This document shows positions 9,025 through 17,867 of a DNA stretch of 64,000 nt, in pieces. Origin of the DNA: Dryocola sp036489025 (GTDB taxonomy: Bacteria; Pseudomonadota; Gammaproteobacteria; Enterobacterales; Enterobacteriaceae); NCBI GenBank assembly GCA_036489025.1, contig DASXGN010000004.1:62001-126000 (forward strand). Reading direction: 5' to 3'. The notes beneath the pieces are model-generated. The model was not told where the DNA came from. It made no database searches and was given only the letters and a program-made list of their open reading frames with translations. How positions within the stretch are numbered: position 1 is the first letter of the stretch; each line of letters opens with the position of its first letter. Made by a program: the position numbers and the translations under genes.

Positions 9025-10701
9025 ATGCATCACGCCACACCGCTTATTACCACCATTGTTGGTGGCCTTGTTCTCGCTTTTCTATTTGGCATGATTGCCA
9101 ACAAGCTGCGCATTTCGCCGCTGGTCGGCTATTTGTTAGCCGGGGTCTTAGCGGGTCCTTTTACACCGGGCTTCGTTGCCGATACTAAGCTTGCCCCGGA
9201 ACTCGCGGAATTAGGCGTAATTTTGCTGATGTTTGGCGTGGGGCTGCATTTTTCACTGAAGGATTTGATGGCGGTAAAGGCCATCGCCATTCCCGGCGCG
9301 ATCGCACAGATAGCCGTAGCGACGCTGCTGGGTATGGCGCTTTCATCTCTGCTGGGCTGGTCAATCATGACCGGCGTGGTCTTTGGTTTGTGTCTGTCCA
9401 CCGCCAGTACCGTGGTGCTGCTGCGGGCGCTTGAGGAAAGACAGCTGATCGATAGCCAGCGCGGGCAAATCGCCATTGGCTGGCTGATCGTCGAAGATTT
9501 AGTGATGGTATTAGCGCTGGTGCTGCTGCCTGCGGTGGCGGGCATGCTGGAGAAAGGCAACGTTGGCCTGGCCTCGCTGTCGCTCGATATGGCGCTGACC
9601 ATCGGTAAAGTCGTGGCATTTATCGCTATCATGCTGGTTGTTGGTCGCCGTCTGGTGCCGTGGATCCTGGCTCGCAGCGCCGCAACCGGCTCCCGCGAGC
9701 TGTTTACCCTTTCCGTGCTGGCGCTGGCGCTGGGCATTGCCTTCGGGGCGGTAGAACTGTTTGACGTATCCTTCGCGCTGGGCGCTTTCTTCGCGGGTAT
9801 GGTGCTCAACGAATCAGAGCTGAGCCACCGGGCAGCACACGATACGCTGCCGCTGCGCGACGCCTTCGCCGTGCTGTTCTTTGTCTCCGTCGGCATGCTG
9901 TTCGATCCGATGATCCTTGTTCAGGAGCCGCTGGCCGTGCTGGCTACGCTGGCAATCATCGTTTTCGGTAAATCCGTTGCGGCCTTTGGCCTGGTACGCA
10001 TGTTCGGCCATTCTCAGCGCACCGCGCTAACTATCGCTACCAGCCTCGCGCAGATTGGTGAGTTCGCGTTTATTCTTGCGGGCCTCGGCATGGCGCTGAA
10101 TCTGCTGCCGCAGAACGGCCAGAATCTGGTGCTGGCGGGCGCGATCCTGTCGATTATGCTCAACCCTATTCTGTTCGCGCTGCTCGAGCGCTATCTGGCG
10201 AAAACCGAAACGCTTGAAGAGCAGACGCTGGAAGAAGCCATTGAAGAAGAGAAGCAGATCCCGGTGGATATCTGCAACCACGCCCTGCTGATTGGCTTTG
10301 GCCGCGTCGGCAGCCTGCTGGGTGAAAAGCTGCTGGCGCAGGGTATTCCGCTGGTAGTAGTGGAAACCTCCCGCAGCCGCGTGGATGAGCTGCGCGAGCG
10401 CGGCGTGCGCGCCGTACTGGGTAATGCGGCTAACGAAGAGATCATGAATCTGGCGCATCTGGACTGCGCCCGCTGGCTGCTGCTGACTATTCCAAACGGC
10501 TACGAGGCGGGCGAGATCGTGGCGGCCGCCAGGGCCAAGTGTCCAAACATTGAAATTATTGCCCGCGCGCACTACGACGACGAGGTGGATTATATCGCCG
10601 AACGCGGCGCGAATCAGGTAGTGATGGGCGAAAGGGAAATAGCCAATACCATGCTGGGGCTGATTGAAAAACCGATGGCTCAGGAAGGGGTAACGGGCTG
10701 A
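9025..10701 (+). CDS. ybaL: Kef-type cation/proton antiporter YbaL
   Basis: A CPA2-family inner-membrane antiporter of 558 residues, the same length as E. coli YbaL. An N-terminal Na+/H+-exchanger domain of about 12 helices (residues 1-385) is joined to a C-terminal Rossmann TrkA-N/RCK nucleotide-binding domain starting at ICNHALLIGFGRVGSLLGEKL (near 415). It resembles KefB/KefC but lacks the glutathione-regulated carboxyl tail. Ion specificity is not experimentally settled for this family member. The Shine-Dalgarno aaaggagac precedes the ATG. Confidence 0.93.
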   Translation: MHHATPLITTIVGGLVLAFLFGMIANKLRISPLVGYLLAGVLAGPFTPGFVADTKLAPELAELGVILLMFGVGLHFSLKDLMAVKAIAIPGAIAQIAVATLLGMALSSLLGWSIMTGVVFGLCLSTASTVVLLRALEERQLIDSQRGQIAIGWLIVEDLVMVLALVLLPAVAGMLEKGNVGLASLSLDMALTIGKVVAFIAIMLVVGRRLVPWILARSAATGSRELFTLSVLALALGIAFGAVELFDVSFALGAFFAGMVLNESELSHRAAHDTLPLRDAFAVLFFVSVGMLFDPMILVQEPLAVLATLAIIVFGKSVAAFGLVRMFGHSQRTALTIATSLAQIGEFAFILAGLGMALNLLPQNGQNLVLAGAILSIMLNPILFALLERYLAKTETLEEQTLEEAIEEEKQIPVDICNHALLIGFGRVGSLLGEKLLAQGIPLVVVETSRSRVDELRERGVRAVLGNAANEEIMNLAHLDCARWLLLTIPNGYEAGEIVAAARAKCPNIEIIARAHYDDEVDYIAERGANQVVMGEREIANTMLGLIEKPMAQEGVTG

Positions 10702-10783
10702 TTTTCACGGGCGCGGACAGTGGTTAGCTCGCCTGTAGCCTGGCTGCGGGGGCGAAGGCGCCTTCAGGCCGCCCTTCACCAAA

Positions 10784-10803
10784 CCCTCTCCTCAGGGAGA
10801 GGG
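10784..10803. repeat. CCCTCTCC/GGAGAGGG hairpin, copy 2
   Basis: An 8-bp perfect stem with loop TCAG between the convergent ends of ybaL and gsk. It is the second copy of the hairpin seen at 5702-5722. Confidence 0.75.
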
Positions 10804-10815
10804 AATGTGCTTTTC

Positions 10816-12120
10816 TTAACGTTCCCAGTAAGATTCCTCAAGACTGTCCTCGCGCTCCGGCAGCCCGCGCGTCAGGCGTGGGGAATGCTGATTCAGCACC
10901 TGATAGCTCACGCGGTTGGCATACTTGCACACCTGAGCCAAAGACGAATAGGTCAGCCAGGTGAACTGGTGCTTGCTGGAGTTCGGCACGTTGGAACGAT
11001 GGTAATTATTAGCGGTGATGTCGTGCAGCAGGGCCGCTAAAGCGCCGTCGCCCGCGCCGTTGGTATTCATGATTTTCTCCGGGCCGCCCATGTATGGCGC
11101 GATGTGGGAAAAAATACGCCGCGGCTGCTGGCAGTCTTTGTGGCGCATCGCCCGGCTGAATTCATACTGGTTGAATTCGGCAATTGCCCCCGGCAGCAGC
11201 GGATGCTGAGTGAGACGTTTAGCCGACTCTTCCGTAAAGCCAGCCATATACAAACCCACCGGCCCGGCGGTGCACAGCACCAAATCCACCCAGTCCAGCG
11301 CTTTGTCGGCGGCCAGCAGCGGATCGCTTTCGCCGGTTAACGCCTCGCCTTCCTCTTCGTTCATCGCCAGAATTGAAACGTGCTCTTTCAGGAACGCCTG
11401 CCACCACTCCGGGTTTTCGGCGATCACATATTTTGTGCCCAGCGTCAGCACCACCGGAACGTTATGCTTTTTTGCATAGCTGATGGCCTGCATGGTGGCA
11501 TCCGGCATCGGTTCGCCCGGCTTGCAGCGCACCAGGTAGGAAGTCAGCACCAGCGCGGAAGCCCCGGCAATCACCTCTTCAGGAATGCTTTCGGCGCGCA
11601 GCTGGTTCATATGGCCCGGGCTGATGGCGAAGGTCCGCTCGCCCTGTTCGCCGATCAGGGTAAAGCAGCGGCCAATCGCGCCGTCTACGCCCTGCAGATA
11701 ATTCAAATCGGTTCGGCTGGAGGTGTTGCACAGGTAGCGATAGGCGTAGCTGCCGATTTCGATATTGCTGCACATCACGCCGAGCAGTACCGAACGGTCA
11801 TCGGCCAGCACCGAATAGTTGTGCATGGTGTTGCCGATAGTGCCGCCAGCAAACTGGTGGGTGATGAGGTTTCTTTGCACCAGTTCCCGATAGAGCGCTT
11901 CCGCCAGCTCATCGTCGATCACCAGCGAATGTCCAAAGCTTAGCCCGTAGCGCTGCACAAAATCGTCGTCAACTTTGGCTTCGATATCCACCAGCGTCTG
12001 GTCGATTCCGACAATCCAGGATGCGCCCGTTTCATGCTCAGGCTGAACCTGTTGCAGAAGCGGATCGCGGTGGCTAACGGGGAAATAATGTTTGGACTTG
12101 CGTTTACCGGGAAATTTCAT
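10816..12120 (-). CDS. gsk: Inosine-guanosine kinase
   Basis: A cytoplasmic PfkB/ribokinase-family enzyme that phosphorylates inosine and guanosine with ATP in purine salvage. It has 434 residues, identical to the E. coli length. The PfkB signature with catalytic Asp is MNTNGAGDGALAALLHD, and the family N-terminal region MKFPGKRKSKHYFPVSHRDP is well conserved. It follows hemH in the same direction with a 62-bp gap. In K-12 the esterase gene aes lies between them; nothing of aes remains here. Confidence 0.95.
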   Translation of the reverse strand: MKFPGKRKSKHYFPVSHRDPLLQQVQPEHETGASWIVGIDQTLVDIEAKVDDDFVQRYGLSFGHSLVIDDELAEALYRELVQRNLITHQFAGGTIGNTMHNYSVLADDRSVLLGVMCSNIEIGSYAYRYLCNTSSRTDLNYLQGVDGAIGRCFTLIGEQGERTFAISPGHMNQLRAESIPEEVIAGASALVLTSYLVRCKPGEPMPDATMQAISYAKKHNVPVVLTLGTKYVIAENPEWWQAFLKEHVSILAMNEEEGEALTGESDPLLAADKALDWVDLVLCTAGPVGLYMAGFTEESAKRLTQHPLLPGAIAEFNQYEFSRAMRHKDCQQPRRIFSHIAPYMGGPEKIMNTNGAGDGALAALLHDITANNYHRSNVPNSSKHQFTWLTYSSLAQVCKYANRVSYQVLNQHSPRLTRGLPEREDSLEESYWER

Positions 12121-12182
12121 GATGTCGTTGGATGTGGCTAATCAGGCCGCAAATGGTAGCACATTCACGGCCTTTCACGCGA

Positions 12183-13145
12183 TTAGCGATAGCGTTCAAC
12201 CAGGCTGAGCATCATCGCAATATGGGCAGGATCGTCATTAAGCGCAGGTATATATTCATACTTTGTGCCGCCCGCCTCGATGAAGACTTCGCGGTTTTGC
12301 ACCGCCATTTCTTCCAGCGTTTCCAGGCAGTCGGCAGAGAAGCCGGGGCACATCACCTGGATATGCTTCACGCCTTTTTCCGCCAGCATTTTTAGCGTTT
12401 CGTCCGTGTACGGCATTAGCCACGGCTCGCGGCCAAAGCGCGACTGGAAGGTCATCATGACTTTTTCCGGCGGCAGCTCCAGGGCGGAAAGCAGCTCGCG
12501 GGTAGTATCCCGGCAGCGCTGCGGGTAGTCGTCGCCTTCGTTAGCGTAGCGCTGCGGAATGCCGTGATAAGAGAGCAGCAGCACGTCTGGTTCACCGTGT
12601 TCGGCAAAGGATTTTTTCACCGAGGCTGCCAGCGCGTTGATATACGAAGTCTCTTCGGCGTAATCGCGAATCAGCGAGATGGAAGGCATTGAGCGATAGT
12701 TCGCAAAGATTCGCCCCAGCTCATCCCAGACGGCGGCCACGGTCGAGCAGGAAAACTGCGGGTAAAGCGGCAGCACAACGATATGATCGACATGGTGGGA
12801 TAGCAGCTCATCTACCGCGCTTTTTAAGGAAGGATTGCCGTAGCTCATGCCCAGCACGACCGGCGTATCGGGCAGCTGTGCGGCTAACGCCTGCTGCTGC
12901 CGCCGGCTGTAAACCATCAGCGGGGAGCCTTCTTCCATCCAGACGGATTCGTAGAGCTTGGCCACCCGGGGGGCGCGAATCGGCAAAATGACGCCGCGTA
13001 GCAGAGGCCACCAGAGAAGTCTTGGCGTATCCACTACACGTTTGTCGCTCAAAAACTGGCGCAGGTAGCGTTTTACGGCCGCCGGAGTCGGTGCATCAGG
13101 CGTACCAAGGTTTGCTATTAAAACGCCTATTTTTTCCTGACTCAT
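12183..13145 (-). CDS. hemH: Ferrochelatase
   Basis: This enzyme inserts Fe2+ into protoporphyrin IX, the last step of heme synthesis. It has 320 residues (E. coli 320). Family motifs are visible: GVLIANLGTPDAPT at the N-terminus, LLLSYHGIPQRY with the metal-binding His (near 194), FQSRFGREPWL, and CPGFSADCLETLEE with the conserved acidic residues near 265-275. It lies downstream of adk in the same direction, as in K-12. A ggagg Shine-Dalgarno precedes the ATG. Confidence 0.96.
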   Translation of the reverse strand: MSQEKIGVLIANLGTPDAPTPAAVKRYLRQFLSDKRVVDTPRLLWWPLLRGVILPIRAPRVAKLYESVWMEEGSPLMVYSRRQQQALAAQLPDTPVVLGMSYGNPSLKSAVDELLSHHVDHIVVLPLYPQFSCSTVAAVWDELGRIFANYRSMPSISLIRDYAEETSYINALAASVKKSFAEHGEPDVLLLSYHGIPQRYANEGDDYPQRCRDTTRELLSALELPPEKVMMTFQSRFGREPWLMPYTDETLKMLAEKGVKHIQVMCPGFSADCLETLEEMAVQNREVFIEAGGTKYEYIPALNDDPAHIAMMLSLVERYR

Positions 13146-13232
13146 TACCCCTCCTTATCAACGAATTGCCGCTAAGTGTATCGTAAAAGGGCGGAGGAGA
13201 AACCGATAACAGCAAAAGGCGAATGTTCAGGC

Positions 13233-13263
13233 AAAAAAATACCAGGGCAAGCCCTGGTATTTT
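13233..13263 (-). terminator. adk intrinsic terminator
   Basis: On the minus strand the 10-bp stem ataccagggc / gccctggtat is closed by a 2-base loop and followed by a run of T. It starts 16 bases after the adk stop. Confidence 0.85.
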
Positions 13264-13278
13264 CGCTCAGGCTTAGAA

Positions 13279-13923
13279 TTAGCCGAGGATTTTAGCCAGC
13301 TCCGCGCTGACTTCGGTCACTTTACGGGTGCCGTCGATTTTGGCGTATTTGGTATTACCCGCCTGCGCTTCTTTGCTGTAGTAAGAGATCAGCGGCGCGG
13401 TCATCTGATGGTATTCCACCAGGCGCTTACGCACGGTCTCTTCCTGATCGTCTTTACGGGTGGTCAGCTCTTCGCCGGTCACGTCGTCTTTGCCTTCCAC
13501 TTTTGGTGGATTGAAGGTGACGTGGTACACGCGGCCAGAAGGAGCGTGTACGCGGCGGCCAACGATACGCTCAACGATCAGCTCGTCAGGCACGGCGAAT
13601 TCCAGAACCACATCCACGTTGATACCCGCTTCTTTCATGGCGTCAGCCTGTGGAATAGTACGCGGGAAGCCATCCAGCAGGAAACCATTGCGGCAATCTT
13701 CCTGGGTAATACGCTCTTTGACCAGCGCGATAACCAGCTCATCAGTTACCAGTTTACCGGCGTCCATGATGTCTTTAGCTTGTTTACCCAGCTCTGAGCC
13801 AGATTTAACCGCGGCACGTAACATGTCACCGGTGGAGATTTGCGGAATACCGTATTTCTCCATGATGAACTGTGCCTGAGTCCCTTTACCTGCGCCCGGA
13901 GCGCCGAGCAGAATGATACGCAT
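13279..13923 (-). CDS. adk: Adenylate kinase
   Basis: This essential cytoplasmic enzyme interconverts ATP + AMP and 2 ADP. It has 214 residues from the ATG at 13923, the E. coli length. The P-loop is GAPGAGKGTQ (residues 7-16), the AMP-binding region includes QISTGDMLRAAV, the GFPRT motif lies near residue 85, and a long LID domain is present (residues about 122-159, no Cys zinc site, as in other enterobacteria). An in-frame ATG five codons upstream is rejected because it would extend the protein past the invariant MRIILLGAPG start. It is transcribed away from the DUF2975 cassette. Confidence 0.97.
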   Translation of the reverse strand: MRIILLGAPGAGKGTQAQFIMEKYGIPQISTGDMLRAAVKSGSELGKQAKDIMDAGKLVTDELVIALVKERITQEDCRNGFLLDGFPRTIPQADAMKEAGINVDVVLEFAVPDELIVERIVGRRVHAPSGRVYHVTFNPPKVEGKDDVTGEELTTRKDDQEETVRKRLVEYHQMTAPLISYYSKEAQAGNTKYAKIDGTRKVTEVSAELAKILG

Positions 13924-14221
13924 TGCGTAATTCCCCATACGTTTGGATTTTGTGTACTGAAATCTGAGGCGATGACCTTACCATTAAAGCCGTCTTCATC
14001 TCAAGAAAGCCAGGGACCGGCGGCCCTGTTCTCCCGGCTGTCATCGCCGTTCTCGACCCCATTACGACTGTGAAGCGGCGACAGAAAGGTTTCAGCTGCG
14101 GCACTTTTTGATTCTGGTCGCCGCTAATTTTTTGCGAATAACAATAAAAAATTATTGCTGCACGATAATTTTTGGTGCCATAATTCGCTCGAAATCTCAT
14201 TTTGTTAAGGACAACCTGCAC

Positions 14222-14809
14222 ATGAATAAACCCATCACTGACCGCCAACAACAATCTTTAACCCGTCTAAGCTGGGTGGGTAAGGGCACGGCGATACTCG
14301 CCTGGGGATTAGGCCTCGTTTACAGCGTCGGCGAGCTCTATATGTGGTTCAGGCACGGCGGCGCTATGCTGGACGGGATCCTGCAAGCGCTGTCTGAGAG
14401 CCAGCCTTTGCTGACGTCTCCTGATTTCCAGCTTTCCACGGCGGCCATTGGGCTGCTCTTCGTGCTTAACTTTCTTCCCATTGCCGTCACCTCCACCGTC
14501 TGGTTACTGACCGGACTTTTCTTCCTGCGGCTTTCCAGAAATGAACTGTGGACCGCCCGAAACTTTAAGCTTCTGTGGGCGGCAGGTATACTCAATATAG
14601 TCAGCCCTTTCCTGTATCAGCTGAGCTGGACATGCCAAAGCCTGGCGGTATCGCTGGATTTACCGCCTGGGGAAAAAATCTTTATTTTTTCGCTTGGTCT
14701 GTCAACGGAGGGAGTATATGAAGTGGTCGTCGGTATCATTCTATGTGCATTCGCCTGGATGATCCGTGAATCCACAAAAATTCATGAAGAGAATGCGCTC
14801 TATATATAA
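14222..14809 (+). CDS. DUF2975 membrane protein
   Basis: A 195-residue protein with four to five predicted membrane helices (for example AILAWGLGLVYSVGELYMW, FVLNFLPIAVTSTVWLLTGLFFL, VVGIILCAFAWMI). It belongs to the DUF2975 family (Bacillus YoaS type), which is regularly encoded next to a short YozG-type XRE regulator, as here. The ATG at 14222 is preceded by aagga (14208-14212) and sits in a conserved hydrophilic N-terminus; in-frame upstream codons are AT-rich and unlikely to be translated. Function is unknown. It heads a four-gene accessory cassette between adk and htpG. Confidence 0.8.
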   Translation: MNKPITDRQQQSLTRLSWVGKGTAILAWGLGLVYSVGELYMWFRHGGAMLDGILQALSESQPLLTSPDFQLSTAAIGLLFVLNFLPIAVTSTVWLLTGLFFLRLSRNELWTARNFKLLWAAGILNIVSPFLYQLSWTCQSLAVSLDLPPGEKIFIFSLGLSTEGVYEVVVGIILCAFAWMIRESTKIHEENALYI

Positions 14810-14818
14810 GGTTTGTAT

Positions 14819-15037
14819 GTGGCTATTATAATTACGCTTGATGTCATGATGGCTAAAAGAAAAATTCGTTCGAAGGAACTTGCCGCAGCTATCGGCATTA
14901 CTGAAGCCAATTTGTCGTTAATGAAAAACGGCAAAATAAAGGGCATCAAGCTTGATACGGTTGAGCGCTTATGCAAGGCGCTGGACTGTCAGCCAGGAGA
15001 TCTATTCTGCTATCAGGAAGATGGAAATGATAAATAA
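14819..15037 (+). CDS. YozG-like XRE helix-turn-helix regulator
   Basis: A 72-residue single-domain HTH protein of the Cro/C1 type. The family signature is nearly complete: LDVMMAKRK at the N-terminus, ITEANLSLMKNGKIKGIKLDT as helix-turn-helix, and ALDCQPGDL near the C-terminus. I choose the GTG at 14819 because aagg (14808-14811) lies 7 bases upstream and homologues begin with MAIIxxLDVM. The start is 9 bases after the DUF2975 stop, so the two genes are co-transcribed. In other bacteria such pairs appear to form a regulator-membrane protein module; the regulated gene is probably the operon itself. Confidence 0.85.
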   Translation: MAIIITLDVMMAKRKIRSKELAAAIGITEANLSLMKNGKIKGIKLDTVERLCKALDCQPGDLFCYQEDGNDK

Positions 15038-15380
15038 GTGTTTAGTCACCTTTATAAGCTGCCTGCTGCTTAGCGGCTGTGCGTCAAAATGGGTCAAAAC
15101 CCGCAGCAATGCGGAAGAGTACCTCACCGCTCGCGCCAGCTGTGAAGCACAGTCCCAGCAGGCCTTTCCCGTGAAGAATGAAGTCGCCCAGCGCACGAAG
15201 TACACAACCTACTACGAAGCCTGTAGTAAAAAAGATGACTGTGGCTCAGAGAAAACCCGGGCGGTGAAAAAGCCGGAAATTGAAAGCTATGTCATGGATG
15301 TTAACGGTGAAAGCCGGGATCGGTTGTTCTTTCAGTGTATGGAACTAAAAGGCTGGGAAAGCAAATTACAGTGGCCCTGA
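15027..15380 (+). CDS. Small putative lipoprotein
   Basis: A 117-residue protein with a type II signal peptide: MINKCLVTFISCLLLSGC with lipobox LLSGC, so the mature chain starts at C18. The mature part is hydrophilic, with four more cysteines (SCEAQ, EACSKKDDCGS, FQCMEL), which could form disulfides in the periplasm. The ATG at 15027 is preferred over 15021 because aggaag (15015-15020) is at proper distance. It overlaps the end of the YozG-like gene by 11 bases, indicating translational coupling. I recognise no family. Confidence 0.7.
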   Translation: MINKCLVTFISCLLLSGCASKWVKTRSNAEEYLTARASCEAQSQQAFPVKNEVAQRTKYTTYYEACSKKDDCGSEKTRAVKKPEIESYVMDVNGESRDRLFFQCMELKGWESKLQWP

Positions 15381-15505
15381 CATAGCGGCGTCGATAAGTG
15401 CCTCTGAATTATTTCCAAATCTATAAGGTTTTTATACCGTTTATTATCGAGGGCCTCCCCGCCCCCTGGAACGGGCGTAACATTAATTATTATTTAAGGA
15501 TAAAT

Positions 15506-15820
15506 ATGATGATGCGTGATTTATTTATATTAAACGCCACGCTGCGCAAAAACATTAAAAATAGCGTTGTTCTTTTTCTTCTATCAACCCCGCTGATGGC
15601 TGCGGAGACGATTACCCTCAAAAATAGCGATTCGCTCCTTTCCAGCGGAAGCACCGACACCTGTTATAAAACCCTGTGCATTGAGGTTCGCGAAGATAAA
15701 AAAATGCCGGATATGTTCAAGAAGCCAGATCGGTTTGACCAACGAGAGCGAACCGACCCGGGTTCGGCCTATGATTTTGATCGTTCCGATAAAGACGTAG
15801 GCCTGAGCATCGGCTATTAA
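15506..15820 (+). CDS. Hypothetical small exported protein
   Basis: A 104-residue protein with a possible signal sequence (KNIKNSVVLFLLSTPLMAAET, cleavage after MAA near residue 34) and a short charged mature part containing two cysteines (DTCYKTLC) and several Asp/Arg-rich stretches. An aagga (15496-15500) precedes the triple ATG at 15506-15514. The region just upstream (15380-15505) is AT-rich, unlike the neighbours, which suggests transfer. No family is recognised. It ends the cassette before a bidirectional terminator shared with htpG. Confidence 0.55.
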   Translation: MMMRDLFILNATLRKNIKNSVVLFLLSTPLMAAETITLKNSDSLLSSGSTDTCYKTLCIEVREDKKMPDMFKKPDRFDQRERTDPGSAYDFDRSDKDVGLSIGY

Positions 15821-15825
15821 TCCTG

Positions 15826-15859
15826 AAAAAAAACCACCTGCCAGAACAGGTGGTTTTTA
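15826..15859. terminator. Bidirectional terminator between the accessory cassette and htpG
   Basis: A stem of aaaaaaccacctg / caggtggttttt with loop ccagaa has A and T runs on both sides, so it can end transcription from either direction. Confidence 0.85.
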
Positions 15860-15877
15860 TCAGCTAATTTCTACGCC

Positions 15878-17758
15878 TCAGGAAGCTAAAAGCTGGTTCA
15901 TCCGGCGGATAAACTGGTTCGGGTCTTCCAGCGTACCGCGTTCTGCCAGCAGCGCCTGGTCAAGCAGCAGTTCGATCCATTCGCCAAATTGCGCTTCGTC
16001 CTGGGTGTCCGCCGCGCGTTTCACCAGCCCGTGATCCGGGTTCAGCTCGAAGATGTATTTCACTTCCGGCACGGCCTGGCCCGCAGCGGCAAACAGTTTT
16101 GCCATCTGGGTGCTCATGTCGTCGCTGTCGGTGGTGACAATAGCAGGGGTATCCGTCAGACGGTGGGTCAGACGCACTTCTTTCACGCGCTCGCCCAGCA
16201 GGCTTTTCACGCGCTCAACGAACGGCTCAAGCGCTTTCTCTGCTTCTTTCGCTTCCGGCGTTTCTTCATCCGCCAGTTTTTCCAGCGATTCATCAGTTTT
16301 GCTGATCGACTGGAAGGCTTTGCCGTCGAACTCGGTCAGGTAGCTCATCATCCACTCGTCGATGCGGTCGGAAAGCAACAGCACTTCAATGCCTTTCTTA
16401 CGCAGCAGTTCCAGATGCGGGCTGCTCTTCGCCGCCGCGTAGCTGTCCGCGGTGATGTAGTAAATTTTCTCCTGCCCTTCCTTCATGCGGGAAACGTACT
16501 CTTCCAGCGACACGGTTTGCGCGGCTGAATCGGTATGCGTCGTCGCGAAGCGCAGCAGCTTAGCAATCGCTTCCTGGTTGGCGCTGTCTTCCGCCGGGCC
16601 TTCTTTCAGCACGAGGCCGAAGTTTTTCCAGAAGGTCTGATATTTTTCGCTATCGTCTTTCGCCAGCTTATCCAGCATTTGCAGAACGCGTTTGGTCAAC
16701 GCGCCGCGCAGGTTTTGGGTGACGCGGCTGTCCTGGAGGATTTCACGGGAAACGTTCAGCGGCAGGTCGTTGGAATCTATCAGGCCGCGCACGAAACGCA
16801 GGTAGTTCGGCATAAACTGCTCGGCGTCGTCCATGATAAACACGCGCTGCACGTACAGTTTCAGGCCGTGCTTATGGTCGCGATTCCACATATCCCACGG
16901 CGCCTGCGACGGGATATACAGCAGGCTGGTGTATTCCTGTCGACCTTCCACGCGATTGTGGCTCCAGGCCAGCGGATCGGTAAAGTCGTGGGAAATATGC
17001 TTGTAGAACTCGTTGTACTCTTCGTCTTTAATTTCAGCTTTGTTACGCGTCCACAGCGCCTGCGCCTTGTTGATTTTTTCCCAGCCGAGGAGGGTTTCAC
17101 CCTCTTTCTCTTCGCGGGTTTCAATCTCAACCGGCAGCGCAATGTGGTCGGAGTATTTGCCGATGATGTTGCGCACGCGCCAGTCGTCGAGGAATTCGTC
17201 TTCGCCTTCACGCAGGTGTAGCGTGATTTCCGTGCCGCGATCCGCTTTGGTGATGTCCGCCACGGTGTATTCGCCCGCGCCTTCAGATTCCCAGAACACG
17301 CCCTGATCGGCAGGCGCACCGGCAGCACGCGTGCGCACGGTTACTTTGTCCGCCACGATAAACGCGGAGTAGAATCCGACGCCGAACTGGCCGATAAGCT
17401 GGCTGTCTTTGGCCTGGTCAGAGCCCATGGATTCGAGGAAGGCCTTAGTGCCGGACTTGGCAATCGTGCCCAGGTGATCGATGGCTTCATCACGCGTCAT
17501 CCCAATACCGTTATCGGCGATGGTCAGCGTGCGGTTTTCTTTATCAAAAGAGACGCGAACGCGCAGCTCGCCGTCACCCTCGTACAGATCGGCCTGAGAC
17601 AGCGCGCGGAAACGCAGCTTGTCCGCCGCATCTGAGGCGTTGGAGATCAGCTCACGCAGGAAGATTTCTTTATTTGAATAGAGAGAATGGATCATCAGGT
17701 GCAGAAGCTGTTTCACTTCAGACTGGAAGCCACGGGTCTCTTGTCCTTTCATGGTCAT
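15878..17758 (-). CDS. htpG: Chaperone HtpG (bacterial Hsp90)
   Basis: This cytosolic ATP-dependent homodimeric chaperone has 626 residues from the ATG at 17758 (E. coli 624). The N-terminal GHKL ATPase domain shows the conserved ISNASDAADKLR, ADNGIGMT and GQFGVGFYSAF motifs, followed by the middle domain (NRVEGRQEYTSLLYIPSQAPWDMWNRD) and C-terminal dimerisation domain. The gagg Shine-Dalgarno is 5 bases before 17758; the second ATG at 17752 (MKGQETRG) corresponds to the E. coli start and cannot be excluded. An open frame continues to 18112 but overlaps recR and is not coding. A consensus sigma-32 promoter lies upstream. Confidence 0.96.
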   Translation of the reverse strand: MTMKGQETRGFQSEVKQLLHLMIHSLYSNKEIFLRELISNASDAADKLRFRALSQADLYEGDGELRVRVSFDKENRTLTIADNGIGMTRDEAIDHLGTIAKSGTKAFLESMGSDQAKDSQLIGQFGVGFYSAFIVADKVTVRTRAAGAPADQGVFWESEGAGEYTVADITKADRGTEITLHLREGEDEFLDDWRVRNIIGKYSDHIALPVEIETREEKEGETLLGWEKINKAQALWTRNKAEIKDEEYNEFYKHISHDFTDPLAWSHNRVEGRQEYTSLLYIPSQAPWDMWNRDHKHGLKLYVQRVFIMDDAEQFMPNYLRFVRGLIDSNDLPLNVSREILQDSRVTQNLRGALTKRVLQMLDKLAKDDSEKYQTFWKNFGLVLKEGPAEDSANQEAIAKLLRFATTHTDSAAQTVSLEEYVSRMKEGQEKIYYITADSYAAAKSSPHLELLRKKGIEVLLLSDRIDEWMMSYLTEFDGKAFQSISKTDESLEKLADEETPEAKEAEKALEPFVERVKSLLGERVKEVRLTHRLTDTPAIVTTDSDDMSTQMAKLFAAAGQAVPEVKYIFELNPDHGLVKRAADTQDEAQFGEWIELLLDQALLAERGTLEDPNQFIRRMNQLLAS

Positions 17759-17808
17759 TGATACCTCAACAAAATCAAAATACGTAGGTGATGAAAACGT
17801 TGAGGGAG

Positions 17809-17837
17809 AAATGGGGATAGCGCGGGAGGATTTCAAG
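17809..17837 (-). promoter_or_regulatory. Sigma-32 heat-shock promoter of htpG
   Basis: On the minus strand CTTGAAA (-35, 17831-17837) and CCCCATTT (-10, 17809-17816) are separated by 14 bases, a near-perfect match to the RpoH consensus. It lies about 50 bases upstream of htpG, between recR and htpG. Confidence 0.9.
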
Positions 17838-17867
17838 CGGGGAGAAACAGAATCTCCCCGTAAGTGA

